In this document: positions 57,986 through 64,000 of the stretch, piece by piece
Numbering within the stretch: the first letter of the stretch is position 1
Layout: each line of letters starts with the position of its first letter
The notes under the pieces: model-generated
Seen by the model: the letters and a program-made list of their open reading frames with translations, nothing else
The model's database searches: none
What the model was told of the DNA's origin: nothing
Made by a program: the position numbers and the translations under genes
From: Amycolatopsis anabasis
GTDB lineage: Bacteria; Actinomycetota; Actinomycetes; Mycobacteriales; Pseudonocardiaceae
DNA: 64,000 bases
Direction: 5' to 3'
Assembly (NCBI RefSeq): GCF_009765355.1
Contig: NZ_VTHK01000012.1
Span: 1 to 64,000 of the forward strand

Positions 57986-58090
57986 GAACTGTTCCGCAGT
58001 CGATCACGCGCCCCGAAACCGGCCAGCAAGATACCCCCTGAGGGTAGAGTGGATCGTGTCGGAACCGGTGAGCATGCCCGGTCAATCGAC
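57986..58090 (+). promoter_or_regulatory. class 2 promoter and leader
   Basis: Box AACTGTTCCGCA (TGT 57990), palindrome TACCC-CCTGA-GGGTA at 58032-58046, TAGAGT at 58045, GTGTCGGAA, hairpin ACCGG-TGAGCATGC-CCGGT at 58064-58082, CAATCGAC. Leader very similar to the one at 54358. Confidence 0.7.
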
Positions 58091-58128
58091 ACCAACCCCA
58101 CGCACGTCACGTAGATCAGGAGGACCCT

Positions 58129-58551
58129 GTGCAAACCAATTCGGCCACCGACACCAGCGGCCAGGGCGGACGGGCGCCGATGCCGACGCAGAGCTACCAC
58201 GGCAAGATCGAGTGGGATGTAGAAGGCAGGACACCGCGCGAAGCCGCCGAGGAGATGTGGGACAACGTCAGGGAGAGCACCGGCCCGATCGTGGAATTGA
58301 CCGCACCGGACGGTCGCCGAATCCTTGTCGACCTCGAACGAGAGCCGGACGATCATGACGTCGAGACCGTCCAGGTTGGCGACCGCGACCAAGCCGGGCC
58401 CTCCGCAAGCTTGAGCGTCTGGTCATGGCTTCGGCACGGCTGGCCGCGGGACTGGAGGGAAGATCCACGAGGGCACCTGGTCCTGTACGTGATGCTCCCG
58501 CTGGTGGTCGCCATGGCGATGTTCCTCACCACCTGGCTGGGGACGCAGTGA
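58129..58551 (+). CDS. tail-anchored-like membrane protein (140 aa)
   Basis: GTG 58129 behind AGGAGG. Disordered N-terminus, a cytoplasmic domain (KIEWDVEGRTPREAAEEMWD; GPIVELTAPDGRRILVDLE) and one C-terminal TM helix (LVLYVMLPLVVAMAMFLTTW). Looks tail-anchored. Stop overlaps the next GTG (GTGA). Confidence 0.7.
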   Translation: MQTNSATDTSGQGGRAPMPTQSYHGKIEWDVEGRTPREAAEEMWDNVRESTGPIVELTAPDGRRILVDLEREPDDHDVETVQVGDRDQAGPSASLSVWSWLRHGWPRDWREDPRGHLVLYVMLPLVVAMAMFLTTWLGTQ

Positions 58552-58794
58552 CCGCTCCGCTCAGCGGCAGCGATCTCGCCCGCGTCGGGGCGTCGTCCAA
58601 GCGGTTCTCGCGGCTGGTGGACGACGACTTGGACCGCGAAGCCGAGGAACGCACGCTCGATAGGAGGAGCCGATCCTGCGCTACGGTCATCGCCAAGGCG
58701 GTCACGGCGAAGCTCAGGGAGCACGGTTACGACGGCGGTGGACACCAGTTCGGCGAGCACTGCACCCGACCAAGATCGAGAGGTGACCTCCGGA
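58548..58794 (+). CDS. uncertain ORF coupled to membrane protein
   Basis: The GTG overlaps the preceding stop. Helical, charged (ASSKRFSRLVDDDLDREAEE; ATVIAKAVTAKLREHGYDGG). It has no stop of its own and runs in frame into the ATG at 58795, which has its own ribosome-binding site; a small indel near its end may have removed the stop. Either a separate gene or the N-terminus of the next. Confidence 0.35.
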
Positions 58795-59029
58795 TGACGA
58801 CGATCCACCAGAATGTGCTTCAGACTTGGCTTCAAGACGAGGCGCGCATCCCCGCCGACAGGGCCGCAGTCCTGGCGCGCGTGAACTCGCCGCGCTGTGG
58901 AACAGCGGCGACGTGGACTACTGGAATGCTCGCGCCGTCCTCGACCGGTACGTCACCGCAGATGAGTACAACCCGAAGTACCTCGCAGACGACCTCGCGG
59001 ACCACCTTGGTCTGACCTTGTACGGATGA
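58795..59029 (+). pseudogene. frameshifted small gene
   Basis: ATG 58795 behind GAGAGG starts MTTIHQNVLQTWLQDEARIP. At about 58882 the frame changes, and the next frame reads ELAALWNSGDVDYWNARAVL and YVTADEYNPKYLADDLADHL to a stop at 59029. Adding one G in GTGAACTC (58881-58888) rejoins both parts into about 78 residues. Decay or sequencing error. Confidence 0.55.
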
Positions 59030-59154
59030 GGTGCGCGTAACGTCCCGCAGGAATCCTCGCCCCGTAGCGCCCTGGCGCCGCGGGGCGTTCCCTTGTACGC
59101 AGCTATCCAGGCCCGTTCCCACGCAGATCAGCGCGCGGCTCCGCGCATCGTGAC

Positions 59155-59204
59155 GCCTTGAAGCGTCACGGGTTGGTGCTGAATGTGGCTTCCCATGCCC
59201 GCGC
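59155..59204 (+). repeat. diverged copy of the 3' end of the 56345 gene
   Basis: TTGAAGCGTCACGGGTTGGT (59157) matches TTGAAACGTCACGGGTTGGT (56711), and the following 30 bp remain similar (GTCCGCGCC against GCCCGCGCC). It has no start or upstream body, so it is a relic of a duplicated gene or a recombination scar. Confidence 0.6.
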
Positions 59205-59306
59205 CCAGCGACCCGCCGGAGTCGCGATCCACACAGACACGCCACCGGCCACCCCTGGCAGCGAACTCCTCCTGCGGGGCGTTGCTGTGCTCTCCTACTT
59301 CCGAGC

Positions 59307-59480
59307 ATGGTGTGCAGGCGGTACATCGTGGACTTTCCACGCCGCTGCCGCTACGTTGTTGAGGCCGACCACGTGCCCAGTGGGAAACCCTTGTGGCACA
59401 GCCGGATTCCGCAGAGCAAGATGTGGAACTTCTATACGAAGTTCCCCAGGTCGCTGCGCGACCTGGCACGCTGGTCCTAA
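59307..59480 (+). CDS. small basic protein (57 aa)
   Basis: ATG 59307, TAA stop at 59480 (rare in this GC-rich DNA). MVCRRYIVDFPRRCRYVVEA, then KPLWHSRIPQSKMWNFYTKF and a helical basic end (RSLRDLARW). Aromatic- and Arg-rich, so it may bind DNA. Weak ribosome-binding site. It lies just ahead of mobC and overlaps two inverted repeats (59425-59465). Confidence 0.5.
   Translation: MVCRRYIVDFPRRCRYVVEADHVPSGKPLWHSRIPQSKMWNFYTKFPRSLRDLARWS
59425..59465. other. two adjacent inverted repeats, candidate oriT
   Basis: GGAACTTC-TATAC-GAAGTTCC (59425-59445) and CAGGTCGC-TGC-GCGACCTG (59447-59465), both perfect and side by side, 80 bp upstream of mobC. MOB-type origins of transfer usually lie beside mobC/relaxase genes and contain such repeats. 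They overlap the end of the 57-aa gene, so coding constraint is an alternative explanation. Confidence 0.4.
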
Positions 59481-59544
59481 GCGGACCAGCGACGAGGCGC
59501 AGGGGGTGCCTCAGGCCGGCGGGCCGCATGGGGGGACGAACACG

Positions 59545-60000
59545 ATGGGGGACAAGGAAACCGCGACCGCCACACCGGTAGCCCGATCGAAGCCGGGTGG
59601 AGCGAGGAAGCGGGAGCACAGCCAAGAGGGCAGGCGCAGGCAGCGAACCTCGCTGTCCTACAACGACACCGAGTGGCTGATCATCGAACAGGCCGCCGCG
59701 CTCGACGGGCTGACACCGGGATCGTGGGTTTCGCGATACGCACTCGACGCCGCCCGGATGAGGATCAGCGGCGTGACGCTCGACCGCGGCGTACTGAGCA
59801 AGCTCTACGACGCGATCAACAACCTGAGCAACCAGCTCGCCAAGATCGGCACCAACCTCAACCAGATCGCCGCGTACGGCAACAGCACCGGCGAGATCGA
59901 CACGGTGAGCGCCCAGGCGAGTTCCATCTTGGACATCGTGCGCCGCCGTATCGCCGAATCACGCGGCTTGCTGGCCGGGCTGCGGCACGCCCTGCGATGA
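59545..60000 (+). CDS. mobC: MobC-like relaxosome protein
   Basis: 151 aa, ATG 59545 behind GGGGGG. Basic N-terminus, a ribbon-helix-helix-like part (RRQRTSLSYNDTEWLIIEQA; GLTPGSWVSRYAL) and the characteristic NNLSNQLAKIGTNLNQIAAY, the MobC/MobA-helper signature. MobC binds oriT and helps the relaxase melt the nick region. It ends 4 bp before the relaxase gene. Confidence 0.85.
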   Translation: MGDKETATATPVARSKPGGARKREHSQEGRRRQRTSLSYNDTEWLIIEQAAALDGLTPGSWVSRYALDAARMRISGVTLDRGVLSKLYDAINNLSNQLAKIGTNLNQIAAYGNSTGEIDTVSAQASSILDIVRRRIAESRGLLAGLRHALR

Positions 60001-60004
60001 CCCG

Positions 60005-61636
60005 ATGATCGCCAAAGCCATCGACGGGTGGCGGCCGGGCGGGCTGCTCGCCTACCTCATGGGCCCGGGCACGCACGAGGAACACCGCAACCCGCGCATC
60101 GTCGCGTCCTTCGACGGAGCACCCGGCCTGCACCAGCCGCCGAAGTGCGGGCCGGGCGAGTTCGACTTCGACCTGCGCGCCCTAATCGGGGTGATGTCGG
60201 AGCTGCCGAAGGAGTTCGGCCTGCCGCTGGACAACCCCGCCCCGACGCCGGACGGGCTCACCGACGCCGCGGAGTGGATGGACTGGCTGCGAATCGCGGG
60301 CAAGCGGCGCCCACCGGCGCACGCCCCGGACTGGGTGAAGCTCTACCGGTACGACCCCAAGCTCGACCAGGTAGTGCTCCGGCCCGGTTACGTGTGGCAC
60401 TGCCCGGTGCGGCTGCATCCGGACGACCCGGTGCTGTCAGATGAGCAGTGGGAGCGCATCGCGCAGCGGCTGATGGAGGCCACCGGTATCCACCAGTCCG
60501 GCTGCCGGTGGGTCGCCGTGCGGCACGGCGATGACCACATTCACCTGATGGCCACGCTCGTCACCGACCAAGGAGGGCAACTGCATCGGTTCCATCCATC
60601 CTTTTACAGAATGCGGCTGCGCGAGGCTTGCCGCGCCCTTGAACGCGAACTCGGCCTGACCCCGACGCCGGACGTCGACTGGACGGCCAGCCGCCAGCCC
60701 ACCCGCAACGAGGTCGGCAAGGCCAGCCGCCTCGGCCGCGCCGAACCCGCACGCGCCCAGCTGCACCGGCTCGTCGCGCAAGCCGCCGCCACCGCGGCCG
60801 GGCCGGACGAGTTCCTCGCCCGGCTGGACGAGCTCCAGGTCCAGTACCAGCTGACGCGCGGCGCCAGCGGCGAGATCCGGGGCTGGCGCTGCGCGATGGC
60901 CGACGACACCACCGCAGCAGGCGAGCCGGTGTGGTTCGGCGGCGGGCGCCTGGCTGCCGACCTCACCTGGCCGAAACTCCAGGAACGCTGGGCCAGCACC
61001 CCGTCAGCCCAACCGGTCGAGCGCACCGACGACGGCCGCCGCTCCACCGCGGCAGCCCGGCTGGAGGTGCTCGAGGAAGCTGCCGTTGTGGTCGACGAAG
61101 CCGCCGAGCGGGTCCGTACCGGGAAAGAGGATCCGGACGGGATCGCGCACGCCGCTGGCGAGCTGCTCGGCACGCTCGCGCTCGGCAAGGAGTACCGCAC
61201 GCATGGCCCGCTCACCGCCGCCATGGACCGCTACGACCGGGCCATGCGTAGCCCCGTCCGGGCTCAGCCCCGCAATCCCGGTGCCCTTGCTCGCGAACTT
61301 CGGCGAGCCTCACGCAGGATCGCGCTGGTGGGCAGTCTGTCCGGCCGGGGGCATGAGAAGTTCGCGCTGGCGGCGCTCGTGCTCGCGCTCGCCGGGCTGA
61401 TCGCCGCGATCCGGGACTGGCAGCTGGCCAAGGCACGGCCGCACCAGGCGGCCGCCGCGGAGCGCGCGATCAGCGCCCTGCCCATCGACCGGGAGGCTGC
61501 CGCTCGTGGCGCCGCTCGCGTCGCGGCCGCAGCGGCCAAGCGCGCGACCGCCAGCCCGGACTACCAGCAGCAGCCCGCCAGACCAACGCCCGTGACCGAC
61601 CAGCGCCGCCCAGCTGCCTCGCGACCTCCGCGCTAA
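60005..61636 (+). CDS. relaxase/mobilisation nuclease
   Basis: 543 aa, ATG 60005. N-terminal MIAKAIDGWRPGGLLAYLMG carries a tyrosine (Tyr17) that may be the nicking residue. The metal-binding histidines lie in VRHGDDHIHLMATLV (His174, 178, 180), as in actinomycete MOB_P-like relaxases. A helical region and a hydrophobic stretch (FALAALVLALAGLIAAI) follow, then a disordered Arg/Pro tail. It cuts oriT and leads the strand into the recipient. Partner: MobC upstream. Confidence 0.88.
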   Translation: MIAKAIDGWRPGGLLAYLMGPGTHEEHRNPRIVASFDGAPGLHQPPKCGPGEFDFDLRALIGVMSELPKEFGLPLDNPAPTPDGLTDAAEWMDWLRIAGKRRPPAHAPDWVKLYRYDPKLDQVVLRPGYVWHCPVRLHPDDPVLSDEQWERIAQRLMEATGIHQSGCRWVAVRHGDDHIHLMATLVTDQGGQLHRFHPSFYRMRLREACRALERELGLTPTPDVDWTASRQPTRNEVGKASRLGRAEPARAQLHRLVAQAAATAAGPDEFLARLDELQVQYQLTRGASGEIRGWRCAMADDTTAAGEPVWFGGGRLAADLTWPKLQERWASTPSAQPVERTDDGRRSTAAARLEVLEEAAVVVDEAAERVRTGKEDPDGIAHAAGELLGTLALGKEYRTHGPLTAAMDRYDRAMRSPVRAQPRNPGALARELRRASRRIALVGSLSGRGHEKFALAALVLALAGLIAAIRDWQLAKARPHQAAAAERAISALPIDREAAARGAARVAAAAAKRATASPDYQQQPARPTPVTDQRRPAASRPPR

Positions 61637-61942
61637 TCCGGCACCGGCGTGCTGACAAGCGTGTGGATCAAGCCGGAACGTAGGGGGCCACATCAACGTG
61701 CCTGCTGGTAGATAGCCGCGATCCCGCCACCGGGAACGCCCGAACCCGCCACGCGAACATCCCGCCGCCTGGTGGCGCGCGCCCCAGCGCTCCCGGTCCA
61801 CGCCCTTCCGTCGCCTTTGGCACCGTGTCGCTTCCGACGCCAGTCTCCTGGCGTCAGCATCTCGGCGAGCCGCTGCTCGATCGGGCGTCGCGCCAGCGCC
61901 GACGGTGTCTCACACCTGGCGGGACGGGTCCGGGATCGTCGC
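61637..61942. other. 306-bp interval, no gene seen
   Basis: Between the relaxase stop and the end of the minus-strand gene. No convincing start or terminator-grade hairpin was found. Confidence 0.35.
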
Positions 61943-62587
61943 CTACCTGCTCGCCGAAGGCGCTATGTCTTCCGGGCCAAGGCTCAGCCACGACCACCAG
62001 GTATCGCAGATGCTTTGGTGCGGGCGCACCGGCGCCCGGGGCTCCGGAGGCGTCCCGGGCGGGCCGAGTTCGCTGGCCAGCGAGCTCGCTGGCCAGATGA
62101 CCTCGCAGGGCACGGCGAGGACCTCGGCGAGCTGTTCCGCGAGGGCGTCGGTGACTGGGCGGCCGGATCCGGTGGAGATTCCGCCGTGCCGGAGTTCCAG
62201 CACGCGCCCGTCGACGTCGACGTCGAGATCGACATCGAGCGCAGGACGGTGATCAGCGTCATCGAGGATCTGCCACGCGTGCAGCAGGGCTTCCCACCGC
62301 GGCCCGCCCGCTCCCACCGGCCCGGCCACCACCAGGTCCTCGCTGTGCTCGGCCAGCAGCCTCGGCCACTCCACCCGATCCCAGATCCGGGCGATCTGCA
62401 GCGCTGGCGCTTCCGGCGCCAGCAACAGCCCGTCGGTTGCTCTCGCCAGCCAGCGCGGCACGGGCGCGGCCGCGGTGAACCGGTACCGGTTCCGAAAGCC
62501 CGGCACAAGTTCGAGGGCGTCCATGATGCGCGCGTACCACGCATGCGCTTCCGGAGACCACTGCTGCCAAAAGGTGTCGTCCAGCAT
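61943..62587 (-). CDS. hypothetical protein (214 aa)
   Basis: ATG 62587 behind GGGGGAG (TTG 62599 also possible). Trp-rich N-terminus (DTFWQQWSPEAHAWYARIMD), a middle with IWDRVEWPRLLAEHSEDLVV, an acidic beta segment (DVDLDVDVDGRVLELRHGG) and a Pro-rich tail. No family recognised. It opposes the relaxase gene. Confidence 0.6.
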   Translation of the reverse strand: MLDDTFWQQWSPEAHAWYARIMDALELVPGFRNRYRFTAAAPVPRWLARATDGLLLAPEAPALQIARIWDRVEWPRLLAEHSEDLVVAGPVGAGGPRWEALLHAWQILDDADHRPALDVDLDVDVDGRVLELRHGGISTGSGRPVTDALAEQLAEVLAVPCEVIWPASSLASELGPPGTPPEPRAPVRPHQSICDTWWSWLSLGPEDIAPSASR

Positions 62588-63011
62588 CCGCTCCCCCAAG
62601 TCCTGGCGCGCCCTCGCTTCTGCTCACCGGCGCGAACGCTCACCACACCAGCTTCCCACCGTCTGTAACAGATTGTGAGCCTTCAGTGGATCACTGACCA
62701 GCGTTTAGCTGCGGATTTCCGAGTAGGGTTACATCAAGACACGATTTGTGGTTACTCTGTGTCCTAGTTGACGTTCCCCGGGGGAGGAACGGTGTCGACT
62801 CGACGTGGCGCGTACACGGCTCGTGCCGCAGCCGCGCCAGCGGGCCGGTGCGTCGTTCTCACCTCTCCTCGGCCGATCGTCGGCGGTACTGCACATCTGG
62901 GGTGCTGGCGCGTGCGCCAGGGATAGGAGATGACTGCGGTAGCGGGAAGAGCGCAACTCGTGTGGGGACACGAGGCTCATCCGGCACCGGCGAACCTTGG
63001 GGGAACACCAG
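62588..63011 (+). promoter_or_regulatory. 424-bp divergent promoter region with hairpin
   Basis: Lower GC on its left side. TAGGGT at 62724 could be a -10. Contains TCTGT/ACAGA and, at about 62908-62925, a CTGGCGC/GCGCCAG stem. The usual upstream box and the GATCGAACGAA block are absent. No gene seen. Confidence 0.3.
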
Positions 63012-64000
63012 ATGAGCGAGAACGACGGCGAGCCGCCGGCGGTAGTGCCGTCGGGGCAGACGGCCTACCAATGGACGATTGCCGCACAGGGGTTTATTTC
63101 GTTGTTCCAGCGGTTGGCCGCCAACCGCGAGCGCAAAGGCCGGATGGCCTACGACGATGCCGAGCAGGCCGCCCTGGCGCACCTGCAACGCCAGGTGCCG
63201 CCGATGCGGCTGATGAGCACCGAGGAACAGGAAGCCTGGCAGCGGCGCGTCCCCGCCGATCTGGCCACGCAGACCGACGGCGAACCGTTCGCCGTGTGGT
63301 GGGCGAAAATGGACGACGAGGGCAGCGGCTGGGGAGTCGAGGCCCACACTTACACCCCCTCGGGGGCGCCGAGTTCGTCGTTGTTCGTCGTCTGCCGCGA
63401 CCACGAGGACGCCATTGAGCTTTCCCGGTGGCTGCGGGACCATCCGACCCCGCGCGACCTCGCGCGCATCCACGAAGTCGCCGGACACTCCCCCGGCGAG
63501 TACGAGTTCACCGCAGACGCTGACGGCGCCGAACAGAACACCGGTCCCCGGCGCGGCGGTGACCGCGCGGCCCGCCCGCTCGTGCTCGGCGAAGACGCGT
63601 GGGCAGCGGCGCTGGGCCGCAACGTGCCCGAGCCGCTGGCCACCCGGCTGCTCGCCGAGAGCGACCTGAACCATCCGGATTTCCCCGCCTGGCAGGAACT
63701 GCATCGGCTCGCCAACGAGGAGGTCGGCCGGGTCGGTGCCGACCCCGACAAGCTGGCCGGCGTGATCGGCCGGATGCTCAGTGGGTGGCGCGAGGTCAAA
63801 TGGCCGTCGAGGGCGGCGCATTCCGTGCTCAACCAGGCTCGTGAGCTACCGCGCTACGAGGACATGGTCCGCTCGACTTTCCCGGGCCAGCAGGCCGGTC
63901 CGGCCCCGGGAACCGGCGCTCGCGACGAACGCGGGCGCGGCCCGGGAGGGGGCAACGGCATGGTCGTCGACAGCGAGGTCGTGGACACGACGCCGCCGCG
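63012..64000 (+). CDS. unknown transfer-region protein, runs off the window
   Basis: ATG 63012 behind GGGGGAA; open to the last base, at least 329 residues. N-terminal GQTAYQWTIAAQGFISLFQR and LQRQVPPMRLMSTEEQEAWQ, a central domain (FAVWWAKMDDEGSGWGVEAH; LFVVCRDHEDAIELSRWLRD) and a Gly/Arg-rich linker. No signal peptide or TM. Location after the relaxase suggests a transfer-associated role, but no motif confirms it. Confidence 0.7.
   Translation, partial: MSENDGEPPAVVPSGQTAYQWTIAAQGFISLFQRLAANRERKGRMAYDDAEQAALAHLQRQVPPMRLMSTEEQEAWQRRVPADLATQTDGEPFAVWWAKMDDEGSGWGVEAHTYTPSGAPSSSLFVVCRDHEDAIELSRWLRDHPTPRDLARIHEVAGHSPGEYEFTADADGAEQNTGPRRGGDRAARPLVLGEDAWAAALGRNVPEPLATRLLAESDLNHPDFPAWQELHRLANEEVGRVGADPDKLAGVIGRMLSGWREVKWPSRAAHSVLNQARELPRYEDMVRSTFPGQQAGPAPGTGARDERGRGPGGGNGMVVDSEVVDTTPP

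Noticed and set aside
59425..59445. loxP/FRT-like recombination site
   Set aside because: The resemblance is limited to TATACGAAGTT; arms and spacer lengths differ and no partner recombinase is nearby.
1..64000. tRNA or rRNA genes, insertion attL/attR repeats
   Set aside because: No cloverleaf-type sequence or long direct repeat pair was found by eye; a tRNAscan and self-BLAST would be needed to exclude them.

Overview
High-GC actinomycete DNA. The combination of BldG-type STAS protein, XRE-TPR regulators, DUF574-type methyltransferase, STAND ATPases with TPR tails and an Lsr2 relic suggests a Pseudonocardiales-like host; this is inference, since no rRNA or tRNA is present. The right two thirds look like a mobile (conjugative, mobilisable or phage-plasmid-like) element. 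The window opens in the C-terminal winged helix of an FtsK/TraB-type translocase and closes with MobC, a relaxase and an unfinished gene. No replication gene or att site was recognised, so plasmid versus integrated element cannot be decided.

Layout. 0-3 kb: FtsK tail and three unknown genes. 3-20 kb: accessory region with two XRE-TPR regulators, two secreted trypsin-like proteases, and two copies of a module made of a one-TM protein, a STAND NTPase with TPR tail, and a translationally coupled third gene. It also holds a STAS protein, a Nudix hydrolase and a degenerate DUF574-type methyltransferase. 20-25 kb: a minus-strand operon (small ORF, 106-aa protein, cupin, HisC-like aminotransferase, YczE-like membrane protein, 81-aa motif protein, small ORF, GT2 glycosyltransferase) next to an Lsr2 relic. 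26-51 kb: an array of short transcription units, mostly of unknown function. It includes a DEDDh exonuclease, a C5 cytosine methyltransferase, two PAPS-reductase-like PP-loop proteins and a DndC homologue. A Mom-like gene here is split by a Tn554-like tyrosine-recombinase transposon (about 32275-36419). 51-59 kb: a second array under other promoters, starting with an unknown gene and a DpdA/TGT-like protein and containing several decayed genes. 59-64 kb: candidate oriT, MobC, relaxase and the end gene.

Most striking signal. Ten units between 26 and 49 kb start with a conserved module of about 125 bp. It has an upstream box (AAAATGCnCAC), a TAnnnT hexamer usually exactly 56 bp downstream, then a hairpin with an 8-9 nt loop around GTGAC whose stem bases covary, then the block ATAGATCGAACGAA shortly before the ribosome-binding site. 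Six further promoters (51-58 kb) keep the upstream box at the same phase but carry an ATACCC/GGGTAT palindrome, resembling CsoR-family operators, over the -10; two of them have a related downstream hairpin. The 26-58 kb cargo therefore looks like one regulon with two branches. It includes DNA-modification-type enzymes (C5 methyltransferase, DndC-like, TGT-like, Mom-like, PP-loop proteins), which suggests a genome-modification or anti-restriction island with an unusual RNA-leader or activator-based control system.
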